In this document: positions 33,172 to 43,700 of the stretch, in pieces | Layout of the letters: the number at the start of each line of letters is the position of its first letter | Position numbering within the stretch: position 1 is the stretch's first letter | Source of the DNA: an uncultured Pseudomonadota bacterium | Lineage (GTDB): Bacteria > Pseudomonadota > Gammaproteobacteria > Steroidobacterales > Steroidobacteraceae | Assembly: GCA_903832085.1 (NCBI GenBank) | Contig: CAIKZZ010000001.1 | Coordinates: forward strand, 150,406 to 214,405 | Direction of reading: 5' to 3' | Length of the DNA stretch: 64,000 nt | The notes under the pieces: generated by a model | Databases searched by the model: none | Told to the model about the DNA's origin: nothing | The model's input: the letters and a program-made list of their open reading frames with translations, nothing else | Made by a program: the position numbers and the translations under genes

Positions 33172-34851
33172 ATGGACAAAATCTGGCTGAAATCATACCC
33201 AGCGGGCATGCCTGCGGAAATCAACCCGGAAGAGTATCCATCGCTCGGTGCTCTCTTGGCTGATGCTTGCACGCAGTACGCAGATCGCCCTGCCTTTTCG
33301 AATTTAGGCAAAACCATCAGCTATGGCGAGCTCAGGGCCATGAGCCTCGCCTTCGGCGCGTGGCTACAAAAAGAGGCGGGATTGGTCAAAGGAGATCGCA
33401 TCGCCCTAATGATGCCGAATATTCTCCAATACCCCATCGCACTGTTTGGTGCTCTAGAAGCTGGCCTCATTGTTGTTAACACCAACCCTCTATACACACG
33501 TCGAGAACTCGAACACCAATTGAAGGACTCAGGCGCGAAAGCATTAGTCGTCTATGAACAGGCCGCAAGCCTCGTCCAAGAATGTCTGCCGGTTACCGAT
33601 ATAAGCGTTGTCATTGTCACTGGCATCGGCGACCTATTGGGATTCCCAAAAGCCGCACTGTGTAATTTTCTTCTCAAATCGATACGTCGGGAGGTGCCGC
33701 CGTATGTCATTCCAAACTCCTACTCATTTATGCAAGTCCTAGAACAGGGAAAGTGGGTAGATCTAGATGCACCGCACGTCGCACCAAGCGACATCGCATT
33801 TCTTCAGTACACCGGTGGAACCACTGGTGTATCAAAAGGCGCTGTACTCACACACCGAAACATGGTGGCGAATACGCTACAAGCAGCTCTCTGGGGCGGC
33901 CAGTTCATTGTGGATAAGACTAAGCAGCAACGGATCTTGGGAGCTTTGCCGCTGTATCATATTTTTGCCCTCACAGCGGTTGCGTTTGTATGGCTAAAGC
34001 GTGGCGGCCATACACTGCTCATCACCAACCCTCGTGACATCAAAGCGCTTGTCACAGAACTAAAAACTTTTCGCTGCACGATTTACTATGGCGTAAACAC
34101 TCTTTTCAATACCCTACTGCATACACCAGACTTTGAGTCCGTAGACTTTTCAGAATTAGTCACGAGTACTGCGGGCGGGATGGCTCTACAAGCCGCAGTT
34201 GCCTTGCGATGGAAAAACGTCACAGGGACCACACTGTCACAGGGCTGGGGGCTGACTGAAACATCGCCCGTAGTCACCATGTGCCCTGTGAACTCGGACT
34301 TTAATAACTCGATTGGTTTACCGATTCCATCGACAGATATTTCGGTACGCGACGATCTCGGAACAGAAGTTGCCATCGGCGAGCTCGGCGAGCTGTGTGT
34401 CAAAGGCCCGCAGGTTATGCAAGGCTACTGGAACCGTCCTGACGAAACACAAAAAGCGATGCTAGACGGCGTATGGTTTCGCACAGGCGACATTGGCCGT
34501 ATTGATCCAGCAGGATTTTTATATATAGAAGATCGAAAAAAAGACATGATTTTAGTTTCTGGATTTAACGTCTACCCAAATGAAGTTGAGGGAATTATCG
34601 CTCATCACCCCGGCGTTCAAGAGGTAGCAGCAATCGCTGAACCAGATGAGCACTCGGGTGAGGTCGTCGCTGTCTTCGTGGTTCGCAAAGATCCTTCGCT
34701 GACGGCAGAACAGATTATTGAATATGCACGTAAAGAGTTAACAGGATATAAAGTTCCTAAGCACGTTTATTTTCGTAATGAGCTGCCGAAAACAAACGTA
34801 GGGAAAATCCTGCGGCGTGAACTGCGCAATCAACTGCCTAAGAGCCACTGA
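33172..34851 (+). CDS. fadD: Long-chain-fatty-acid--CoA ligase
   Basis: MDKIWLKSYPAGMPAEI, LQYTGGTTGVSKGAVLTHRN, GWGLTETSP, YIEDRKKDMILVSGFNVYPNEVE. Confidence 0.95.
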   Translation: MDKIWLKSYPAGMPAEINPEEYPSLGALLADACTQYADRPAFSNLGKTISYGELRAMSLAFGAWLQKEAGLVKGDRIALMMPNILQYPIALFGALEAGLIVVNTNPLYTRRELEHQLKDSGAKALVVYEQAASLVQECLPVTDISVVIVTGIGDLLGFPKAALCNFLLKSIRREVPPYVIPNSYSFMQVLEQGKWVDLDAPHVAPSDIAFLQYTGGTTGVSKGAVLTHRNMVANTLQAALWGGQFIVDKTKQQRILGALPLYHIFALTAVAFVWLKRGGHTLLITNPRDIKALVTELKTFRCTIYYGVNTLFNTLLHTPDFESVDFSELVTSTAGGMALQAAVALRWKNVTGTTLSQGWGLTETSPVVTMCPVNSDFNNSIGLPIPSTDISVRDDLGTEVAIGELGELCVKGPQVMQGYWNRPDETQKAMLDGVWFRTGDIGRIDPAGFLYIEDRKKDMILVSGFNVYPNEVEGIIAHHPGVQEVAAIAEPDEHSGEVVAVFVVRKDPSLTAEQIIEYARKELTGYKVPKHVYFRNELPKTNVGKILRRELRNQLPKSH

Positions 34852-34885
34852 AACAAATCAACCGCGTCGTCGCTCCCTATTCGGA

Positions 34886-35434
34886 TCACAGCGTTTTAGC
34901 CATCACCAGAAACCGCAAGTCATCCCTCAGCGGAACCCCAAAACGCTCATTGCCATATGGAAACGGGCGGTGCTCCCCTGTCTGCTGATAGCCCCTGCGC
35001 TCATACCACGCAATCAACTCATGACGTATGTCAATAACGGTCATCTCAATACGCTCGATCCCAAAATGGTCACGTGCGTACTCCTCACATTGCAGCAACA
35101 AGAGCCGCCCCAGCTGCTCGCCTTGTGCCGTCGGTCGCACAGACAACATCCCTAGATAAACCAGCTGTGGCGTTAATCGCTTAAGGTGCACGCATGCTTT
35201 GATGCCAACCAAATCTCGTATCAACAAAACGGCTTGGTCAGGCGTACCGATCAAATCCCCCATCGCCTCTCGATCGATACGTTGTCCAGATAGAAATCTG
35301 GCCTCTGTGGTCCAGCCTTGGCAGCTTTCCTCACCACGATATGCAGAATTGACGAGCGTCACGAGCTCTTCGATATCCGCCTCTGTAGCAACGGTCAGCA
35401 CGAGCGTCTGTGGTCGCTTGATGGAATCCGTCAT
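34886..35434 (-). CDS. GNAT family N-acetyltransferase
   Basis: LGMLSVRPTAQGEQLGRLLLLQCEEYARD acetyl-CoA binding motif; start at MTDSIKRPQ. Confidence 0.88.
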   Translation of the reverse strand: MTDSIKRPQTLVLTVATEADIEELVTLVNSAYRGEESCQGWTTEARFLSGQRIDREAMGDLIGTPDQAVLLIRDLVGIKACVHLKRLTPQLVYLGMLSVRPTAQGEQLGRLLLLQCEEYARDHFGIERIEMTVIDIRHELIAWYERRGYQQTGEHRPFPYGNERFGVPLRDDLRFLVMAKTL

Positions 35435-35447
35435 ACCGATACACCTA

Positions 35448-35825
35448 TCAGCGCGCCAACATGGCCGCGAGCGAAAAACCAGCAAGCGTTGCTAATAAAC
35501 ACGCCATGACCGATGTGACAACGTTAACTACCGCCCGCAAGAAATCCCCTGCTTGCAGCAGTGTGACTGTCTGCAAACTAAATGCTGAGAAAGTCGTGTA
35601 GCCTCCGCACAAACCGACCATCACAAAGTGCCTTACGAAAGGCGAGTCGATAAATCGACCACCAAAGCCCGCCCCACCGGCTGCAAAACCAATCACAAAG
35701 CTACCAGACACATTCACGGCGAGCGTGCCCCAAGGAAACACTCCACCCAGCACTAGCGCCTCCGAGATTAGATAGCGCGCAAGACTGCCCAGAGCACCAC
35801 CTAGCAAAACGAATAATAGGTTCAT
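35448..35825 (-). CDS. crcB: Fluoride efflux transporter CrcB
   Basis: GGALGSLARYLIS, PWGTLAVNVSGSFVIGF, GLCGGYTTFSAFSLQ. Confidence 0.95.
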   Translation of the reverse strand: MNLLFVLLGGALGSLARYLISEALVLGGVFPWGTLAVNVSGSFVIGFAAGGAGFGGRFIDSPFVRHFVMVGLCGGYTTFSAFSLQTVTLLQAGDFLRAVVNVVTSVMACLLATLAGFSLAAMLAR

Positions 35826-35833
35826 GCGCCAGC

Positions 35834-36901
35834 CTATCGGTGATACTGCGGCGATAAAGCGTGGACAGCCTCGATCATTGCGCCTGCGTGCTCTGGATTG
35901 ACGTCAGGGTGGATACCGTGTCCTAGATTAAATACGTGCCCTGACCCGTGGCCATAACTTGCTAGCACGCGGCCTACTTCCGAGCGAATCACATCTGGCG
36001 ACGCATAAAGTACCGATGGATCGAGATTACCCTGCAACCCTACTAGTTCGCCAGCTAGCTGTCTCGCCCTTGCAAGATCTGTGCACCAGTCGACACCCAG
36101 CGCGTCTGCGCCGCTTGCTGCAGTTTGCGTGAGCCAAGCGCCACCACCCTTGGTAAACACAATTGAGGGCACACGCCGACCGTCATGCTCTTTTAGTAGT
36201 TGCCCAATGATCTCTGACATATATGCAAGTGAGAATTCATGGTAGGCGGACGGCGTGAGCACACCACCCCAGGTATCGAACAACATGACCGCCTGTGCAC
36301 CGGCTCGGATCTGCGCATTTAAATAATCGGTGGTTGCAGCTGCAAGCTTTCTTAACAGTAGATGCAAAGTCTGCGGCTCGCTGTAGAGCATTCCTTTAAT
36401 CTTCGCGAAGGTCTTACTAGTACCCCCCTCCACCATGTAGGTCGCTACCGTCCAAGGACTTCCTGCAAAACCAATCAACGGTACACGACCAGCTAATTCG
36501 CGCCGGATTAACCGCACTGCATCCATCACGTAACGCAGATCCTGCTCTGGATCTAGCGATGCAAGGCGCTTCACATCGGCTAGTGAGCGCACGGGCCGCT
36601 CAAGTGTCGGACCCTCGCCAGTTTCAAACGCTAGTCCAAGCTTAAAGGCATGCGGAATCGTCAGGATATCCGAGAACACTATAGCGGCGTCTAGCGGGTA
36701 ACGCTCCAACGGCTGTAACGTCACTTCACACGCATAATCAGGGTTCATGCAAAGGTTTAGGAAACTTCCCGCCTTTGCACGTGTCGCCCGATACTCGGGC
36801 AGGTACCGTCCTGCCTGGCGCATCATCCATACCGGTGTGCGCGGTACCGGCTCACGCAAAAGCGCTTTTAAAAAAACATCATTCTGTAATGGCGCGAACA
36901 T
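35834..36901 (-). CDS. hemE: Uroporphyrinogen decarboxylase
   Basis: [49 protein letters not shown]. Confidence 0.97.
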   Translation of the reverse strand: MFAPLQNDVFLKALLREPVPRTPVWMMRQAGRYLPEYRATRAKAGSFLNLCMNPDYACEVTLQPLERYPLDAAIVFSDILTIPHAFKLGLAFETGEGPTLERPVRSLADVKRLASLDPEQDLRYVMDAVRLIRRELAGRVPLIGFAGSPWTVATYMVEGGTSKTFAKIKGMLYSEPQTLHLLLRKLAAATTDYLNAQIRAGAQAVMLFDTWGGVLTPSAYHEFSLAYMSEIIGQLLKEHDGRRVPSIVFTKGGGAWLTQTAASGADALGVDWCTDLARARQLAGELVGLQGNLDPSVLYASPDVIRSEVGRVLASYGHGSGHVFNLGHGIHPDVNPEHAGAMIEAVHALSPQYHR

Positions 36902-36913
36902 GCGTATGCCGCG

Positions 36914-37624
36914 CTAGGCCGCTGACGTAGCAGCTAGAATGGACGCCTGTATCGCCTCAGCAGCCGCGCGCGGGTCTAGTGCATCACGAATCGGCCTGCC
37001 AACCACAATATAATCAGCTCCGGCACTAAATGCTCGCTCAACGGTGAGCACTCGCTTCTGATCATCCTCCGCGCGATTCTCCACGGGCCGGATACCCGGC
37101 GTTACTACCAGCAACCGCGGGCCTAGCTCGCGGCGAATAGACTCGGCCTCGATTCCAGACGACACGACACCTGCACACCCTGCAGCCAGCGCGCGACGAG
37201 CACGCGAAATCACTAATTCTTCTACGTTACATTTAAAACCTAAGTCATCGAGATCGCCGCGATCAAGGCTGGTCAACACCGTCACGGCAAGTACTTTGAC
37301 GTCCTTCGCTGCAGACACAGCTGCTTCCATTATCCCTTGATTGCCGTGTACGGTGGTAAACGTGACTCCGCGGTCATTGAGCTGCGCGACCGCATTAGCC
37401 ACTGTTGCAGGTATGTCGAAAAACTTTATATCAGCAAAGATTTTCTTTCCCTTGCCGACAAGAGTATCAATAAGCTCCCAGTAGCCACCGCACATCAGCA
37501 GCTCGAGCCCTACCTTATAAAAAACGACAGAATCACCCAAGGTGTCGACCAATCGATGCGCAGTGTCGACATTGGGCACATCAAGCGCGAAAATTAAACG
37601 TTCATTGGCGGGAATGTTTTTCAT
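36914..37624 (-). CDS. pyrF: Orotidine 5'-phosphate decarboxylase
   Basis: LIFALDVPN, IFADIKFFDIPATVA, VVTPGIRP, DYIVVGRPI; start at MKNIPANERL. Confidence 0.95.
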   Translation of the reverse strand: MKNIPANERLIFALDVPNVDTAHRLVDTLGDSVVFYKVGLELLMCGGYWELIDTLVGKGKKIFADIKFFDIPATVANAVAQLNDRGVTFTTVHGNQGIMEAAVSAAKDVKVLAVTVLTSLDRGDLDDLGFKCNVEELVISRARRALAAGCAGVVSSGIEAESIRRELGPRLLVVTPGIRPVENRAEDDQKRVLTVERAFSAGADYIVVGRPIRDALDPRAAAEAIQASILAATSAA

Positions 37625-37670
37625 AGAATCATTATGCCGTCTATCTACGAGGAATGAAAAGTAAGTAAAA

Positions 37671-38855
37671 CTAACCTTGGGGAACACTTGGATCATATAA
37701 CCGAGAGTGCTCAAGAATCGCGTAGCGATCGGTCATTCCGGCAATATAATCAGCGACTGCACGTGCGCGTCCGTTAAGACCAGAAACTTCCTCTTGCTCT
37801 TCAGCTGCCTGCCTATGCTCGTCTGGCAGCAATCTGAAATCATCAAAGTAGGCACGAAAGAGCTCGCGCACGACGCGTTGTGCTTTCGTCGTCATACGGA
37901 CAACGCGAAAATGTCGGTATAAACGCTCTTGTAGGAATTGTTTCAGCTCTCTATGCTCAGTAGCAACACGCTCGCTGAATCCGACCAACGGCACACCTGC
38001 GTCGCGCACGTCCGCCACAGTTCGCACACCTGCGCCAATCAAACGCTCGCCTGTCACATCGATGAGATCTGTCACCACCTCATTGATCATGCGCCTGACG
38101 ACCTCGTGAATCAGTCGCCTTTCCGAGATGCTGGTGTAACGCAGCTCAACCTCCTGATAATGACGCGCAAAGATGGCGATGCTCGATAACTCTTTACAGG
38201 TTATCAGCCCCGCACGTAGGCCATCATCGACGTCATGATTATTATAAGCGATTGCATCAGCAACATTAGCCAGCTGCGCTTCTAGGGACGGCTGCCGACG
38301 TTCGATAAAGCGTTTGCCGATATCACCCAGTAGTAGTGCATTTTTTAAGGAGCAGTGCTTCAGAATTCCCTCCCGACATTCGAAGGTAAGATTTAATCCT
38401 GAGAACTCAGCATAGCGCTCCTCGAGCTGGTCTACGGTACGCAAAGATTGTAGGTTATGCTCGAATCCACCGTAGTCCCGCATGCATTCGTTTAGCGCAT
38501 CTTGTCCAGCGTGCCCAAAGGGCGTGTGCCCTAAATCGTGGGCAAGACAAATTGCTTCCGATAAGGCTTCGTTGAGCGCCAGAGCGCGAGCAGCTGACCT
38601 TGCAATTTGAGCCACTTCAAGTGAATGCGTGAGCCGCGTGCGATACAGATCCCCTTCGTGGTTGACAAATACTTGAGTCTTGTAGACTAGACGCCTAAAA
38701 GCGTTAGAGTGGACTATGCGATCTCGGTCACGCTCATACTCACCGCGATGGCCGGCAGGAGCGGGCTCGCGATGCACGCGGCCGAGCGATGCGGATTCGT
38801 GACAGGCATAAGATGCAAGTCCACGATCGGGATCAGTATGGGAGAGGTCGGCCAT
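37671..38855 (-). CDS. dgt: Deoxyguanosinetriphosphate triphosphohydrolase
   Basis: RDRDRIVHSNAFRRLVYKTQVF, RTRLTHSLEVAQIAR, LAHDLGHTPFGHAG. Confidence 0.95.
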   Translation of the reverse strand: MADLSHTDPDRGLASYACHESASLGRVHREPAPAGHRGEYERDRDRIVHSNAFRRLVYKTQVFVNHEGDLYRTRLTHSLEVAQIARSAARALALNEALSEAICLAHDLGHTPFGHAGQDALNECMRDYGGFEHNLQSLRTVDQLEERYAEFSGLNLTFECREGILKHCSLKNALLLGDIGKRFIERRQPSLEAQLANVADAIAYNNHDVDDGLRAGLITCKELSSIAIFARHYQEVELRYTSISERRLIHEVVRRMINEVVTDLIDVTGERLIGAGVRTVADVRDAGVPLVGFSERVATEHRELKQFLQERLYRHFRVVRMTTKAQRVVRELFRAYFDDFRLLPDEHRQAAEEQEEVSGLNGRARAVADYIAGMTDRYAILEHSRLYDPSVPQG

Positions 38856-39943
38856 TACGCCATCCTTTCTTCGAGTACCGCGTCTAGGACTTTGTTGTCG
38901 TAGTCAGCGGTGACTACGGCATCTCCAATCTGTTTTAACAATACCAGCCGAACCTTGCCCGCTTGTACCTTCTTGTCGAGCTCCATTAGTTCGCGCGCTC
39001 GCGTGACGCCAATGCGAGGTGCGTTGACGGGCAAACCCGCGCGAGACAAGAGGTTGCGTATGCGCGTAACGCTGGCGGCATCAATCCAGCCCAAGCGCTC
39101 TGAGGTTTCGGCGGCAAGCACCATTCCGATGGCGACTGCCTCACCATGCAAGCATTGCCCATATCCCACAGCATTTTCTATCGCATGGCCAAATGTATGG
39201 CCGAAATTAAGAAGTGCGCGCACGCCAGCTTCACGCTCATCCAAAGCCACAATGGCTGCTTTATGCGCGCATGAACGGCTGACTGCTTCCTGCAACACAG
39301 CGTAATCCCGCTTTAGTAGCCGCGGCATCGTATTTTCTAGCCAGACCAGAAACTCCACGTCGCGGATGAGGCCATATTTTATGACCTCAGCGAGACCGGC
39401 GCTGTACTCACGATCAGGTAGGGTCGCCAATGTTTCCAGATCAGCAATCACAGCCTTCGGCTGGTGAAATGCGCCAATGAGATTCTTGCCTTGCGCATGA
39501 TTAACGGCTGTCTTACCACCCACAGAGGAATCCACCTGCGAGAGCAGCGTCGTTGGCGCCTGTACGCAATCAATGCCTCTGTGCCATGTGGCCGCAGCAA
39601 AGCCCGCTATGTCGCCAACTACGCCGCCGCCGAGAGCAAAAATCACTCCGTCCCGATTAATGCGTGCCGTAGCTAACTGGTCGTAGACCTGTTCAAGTGT
39701 CGTCAGCGTCTTGTAGGCCTCTCCATCGGGGAGCAGGCACACGGCAACCTCTCGGCCGGCCAGACTCGCCTGCAGAGCACCGAGGTGCAATGATGCGACG
39801 GTCTCATTGCTGACAATCAAAATACGGCCCTTAGGCGCCACTGCCTGCATCAGCGCGGACTCGCGCAGCAAGCCGCGGCCCACATGAATCGGATAGCCGT
39901 GCTCACCGAGTTGAATTTGGATCAAAGTGGGCGCTGTAATCAT
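38855..39943 (-). CDS. aroB: 3-dehydroquinate synthase
   Basis: GGGVVGDIAGFAAATWHRGI, PTTLLSQVDSSVGGKTAVNH, NFGHTFGHAIE. Confidence 0.97.
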   Translation of the reverse strand: MITAPTLIQIQLGEHGYPIHVGRGLLRESALMQAVAPKGRILIVSNETVASLHLGALQASLAGREVAVCLLPDGEAYKTLTTLEQVYDQLATARINRDGVIFALGGGVVGDIAGFAAATWHRGIDCVQAPTTLLSQVDSSVGGKTAVNHAQGKNLIGAFHQPKAVIADLETLATLPDREYSAGLAEVIKYGLIRDVEFLVWLENTMPRLLKRDYAVLQEAVSRSCAHKAAIVALDEREAGVRALLNFGHTFGHAIENAVGYGQCLHGEAVAIGMVLAAETSERLGWIDAASVTRIRNLLSRAGLPVNAPRIGVTRARELMELDKKVQAGKVRLVLLKQIGDAVVTADYDNKVLDAVLEERMA

Positions 39944-40048
39944 AGAGCTGACGATAACAAGAACCGCTCGCGCGGTCTTGGCTGACTGCGCGGCTTAAAA
40001 TGAGGTATGAACCTAGTAATGTGCTTTTTATCTATATAAAACAGATAT

Positions 40049-40639
40049 TTACTCTGAATCTACGGGCTCTGGCGGTGCGTCGATAATCCCCATTGCTATC
40101 AGCTCGGTGTAAATATCGTGCGCGACAGACTGCACCTTGCGTCGGTCAGTCGAGACCGCTAGGTGGGCGAGCGTCAGATACGTAGGCTCCCTAACTGACA
40201 TGAGCTCAGTAAGCCGAACCCGAGGATCAATATCCAATAGCAGCGGCCGGTGCCTGCCATGGCGAGTACGCGCCACCTGCTGGTCAATGGAGGCCTTTAA
40301 ATAAACCACCACTCCACGAGACCTCAAAGCCTGTTGATTCTCAGGCAGCAAAATAGCACCGCCCCCGGTAGCAAGCACAATGCCTGATCGCTGCGTTAAC
40401 TCCTCAAGCGCTTCGCGTTCACGGATACGAAACCCAGCCTCCCCTTCTTTTTCAAAGATAAAGGGAATATCAACGCCGGTACGTCGCTCAATCTCAATGT
40501 CACTATCAACAAATTTACGCTTGCATAAGCGCGCTAGCGCACGACCCACCGCGGACTTCCCAGATCCCATCGGGCCGATCAGGAAGATGTTGCGTGGGGT
40601 ACTTACTAAAGACCGAGGGTCAGTCTCTGAATCTGCCAT
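40049..40639 (-). CDS. aroK: Shikimate kinase
   Basis: NIFLIGPMGSGKSAVGRALA, FVDSDIEIERRTGVDI, LATGGGAIL; start at MADSETD. Confidence 0.95.
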   Translation of the reverse strand: MADSETDPRSLVSTPRNIFLIGPMGSGKSAVGRALARLCKRKFVDSDIEIERRTGVDIPFIFEKEGEAGFRIREREALEELTQRSGIVLATGGGAILLPENQQALRSRGVVVYLKASIDQQVARTRHGRHRPLLLDIDPRVRLTELMSVREPTYLTLAHLAVSTDRRKVQSVAHDIYTELIAMGIIDAPPEPVDSE

Positions 40640-40668
40640 AGCGCTAGTGTAGCGGAGTCCCAACGAAA

Positions 40669-40690
40669 ACGGCCGCCCAAAGGCGGCCGT
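40669..40690 (-). terminator. Intrinsic terminator downstream of the Big_1 lipoprotein gene
   Basis: Perfect 9-bp stem ACGGCCGCC-TTTG-GGCGGCCGT followed by TTTTCGTT on the minus strand. Confidence 0.75.
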
Positions 40691-40717
40691 TAGTTCAACT
40701 ATCGGCAAAACCTCGCA

Positions 40718-43700
40718 TCAAGGAGTGATTTTGACCGTATACGTCAATGTCCTCGTGATACCGGACGGGCTCTTGACCAGCAGCTTCAGCGTACTGACGA
40801 CCGTTGACGTAATAGCGCTACTGCCCACCACCGACACACTGATGGTGTTTGGCTCTGTTTCACACGGCACTGTAAACGTCCGTGTGCCTGGGTTGATCAC
40901 AAGCTTATTATCGCCAGCCGACGCCGTAATCGTCGTGCCTGCAGGCAATGGATTGAGGTTGGCATCCGCGAGCGTAAATTGAAACCCTGCCGACTGTGCC
41001 TGCGATGCCGACAACGTGTAGGTCGGTATCGTTGAAGGCTGCGTCCCATCCGGCGTGCTACCGGACATCACGATGATCTGCTGTGTACCAATGCCAAGGA
41101 CCCTTGGGCTTGACGCACACACGCCATTACTGTCACAGAGTAGCCCGATGAACTGACCTGATGCTAAAGCTCCAACACCTTGATACGGCGCTTTCGTACC
41201 CGCAAACGTCGAGTCAAAATAGTACTCGTTGTTATTTAAGTCATACGTGCCATTTTCATTATCATCACGAAACGCATCACCGAGTGGCGTATAGGTGTTT
41301 CCGTTGTGGCCAGGCTCTGGATTGGTCGAATCCGTCAATGATTCCTCACCAACAACCGTTGCAAGAATGCTGGAACGCCCATTGCGATCACAGGCACCTG
41401 CTGTAATAGGTAAAGCGCTGCATAATCCCAAGTTGGTATCGAACGTCGGGAACACTCCCTTCGGTTGCCAATTGACACTGCACGAACTCACTCCGTTGAC
41501 GTTCGAGGTCACGCACGACGAGTGCGATAACGTACCGCCTTCAGCTGAAAATGACACCAGCGTGCCTGCTGGAACCGGATAGTTGTATCGATCCGCCAGT
41601 GTGACGCCGAGCGCTGTAAGAGCAGTACTATTTGTGGAGTTATCACTTCCTGAAAAGCCCGCTTCAATATTAGGGCACTGCAGATTAAGACCCACGGTTC
41701 CTGCTGAAGGGATGCCCGTGGAGATATAGAAGATGCCGGTTTCCGCACTAGCCGGGACACCCGCCACTGACGTATTCGCTATAAGGTTAACCTGAGCGCC
41801 TGCCATCGGACCGCTGCCGCTCGTCAAGGTCACGGATACACCGCCGTTTGAGTCCGTAATCAATGTGCACGGCGGGGCACCACACGATAATGTTGGTGGC
41901 ACAGCAGGCGCACCCGCGTAACCGACACTTACGTAGGGCTGCCAAATCCAATCAACAGTCACTGACTGGCCAACCAGCGGCGCGCCTGATCCATCCGTCA
42001 CACGGAATTTAATCGGAGCTGACTTCGGTTGCGCAGGCGTGTAACCCTGGGTGTCCACGTCATTAATTGCGAGAATGGTCGGAGGCGCTGTCACCAACGT
42101 AATTCCTCCCGCTGCTGAAATCGCAACCACATTGGTCGCTGTCAACGTCTGCCCGCCGATGGTCGCCCTCGCCGTAATCGTGTCGCTACGACCAAAGCAA
42201 CCGCTACCTGGCGTGTAGGTGGCGAGAACTAGACCCGTTGAGGTCAACGCCGTCGTACCAGACACGCCTGTCCCAGAAAGAACAGATGGGTTACTGGTTA
42301 AATTAAGGCAGGTTGAACTGAAATACACCGTTGTCGGCTGCGTATAGAGTTGTCCACCACTCTCCAATGCAACCTGCAAGGTTGTGGTGCCTGTAGGCGC
42401 GATCGCCGGGGCTGACACACCAATAACGCCTGCCGCAAAATTAGACACAGAGGCCCCAACAACTTGACCACTGCCCATCTGTACGCCAAGGCTCGTATTC
42501 GCTGCAACCACCGGAACATTCAGGCTCGCAGAAATGCCCGCTGCGGTGACCTTCACAACGATTGTGCGAATCGTCGGATCGCCCGCTGTATTTAACTGCG
42601 CTGTCACGGTACCAACAGCTCCTGTTACCGACGTACCGTTGGCTGCAATGCCTCCTGACGAAGCCGTGAATACAACAGGTACGTTGGCAAGCAGGTTGTT
42701 GCTCGCATCACGCGCGTAGGCTGTGATGGTCGAGGGCGTAGAGCCGTCTGACAGAATCGATGTTGGCGAAGCAATTAGCGACAATGCGGCGACCGGGCTC
42801 GCGGAGCCGGTCGCAATTACCTGCACCGTCGTTGATGCCGTCAAGTCGCCAGAAGTCGCCGTCACCGTAATTACGCGCAAGCTAGGATCAAACCCCGTGG
42901 TCAGAGTTGCAGTCACAGTGCCAGTGGCATCGGTCGTCGTGCTACTCACAAGCAATGCGCCTGAACTTGCTGTCAATGCGATCGGCACATTCGCTAACAA
43001 ATTATGATTGCCATCAAGCGCTATCGCGGTGATCGTCGCGGTCGTTGTGCCATTTTGCAAAATGGCTGACGCACTTGAGTTAATTGCGACAGAGCTTGCA
43101 GTCACAAGGCCGGTCACTGTGATCTGCGTACTCGCCGTCAAGCCACCGGACGCGGCAGTCACGGTAATTGAACCACCGCCTGCGTCGCTAGGTACCGTCA
43201 AGGTGTCGATAAACGTACCATTGCTACCAGTGGTTGAGGCAGCGGGTATCGCAAGCACGCCAGAGCTGGTGGCCACTGTGACCGGTACGTTGGCAAGGGC
43301 TACGTTATTGGGGTCCAGTGCGACAACCGTGATCGTCACAGAACCACCTGGCAAGACGGTTGTGGGCTGCGCGCTAATACTTAAAGATGCTGCCTTTGCA
43401 GGAGCAACGACAGCCACTTGCACTTGCGCTGTAAAGCCACCTACCGTCGCGGTTACGGTGATTGTACGTAACGATGGGTCGCCTGCAGTCGACAACGCAG
43501 CTGTCGCCGTACCTGATGCATCAGTCGTTGTGGAGTTAGCCGTCACTGGCGCAATGCCACCCGACGATGCGCTAAACGCTACCGCGATGTTGGGCAACAA
43601 ATTCCCATTCGCGTCTTTCACGAACGCCGTGAGCTTTGCAGCCGTTGTACCGTCCGACAATATAGCTTGAGTATCGGATACCAAACTCACAGCAGCAACG

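Noticed and set aside
35826-35833. Fluoride riboswitch upstream of crcB
   Set aside because: Only 8 bp separate hemE and crcB, so there is no room for a crcB-motif riboswitch in the leader.
39958-39980. Hairpin CAAGAACCGC..GCGGTCTTG between aroK and aroB
   Set aside because: Has an unpaired base and no T tract on the minus strand; not convincing as a terminator or attenuator.
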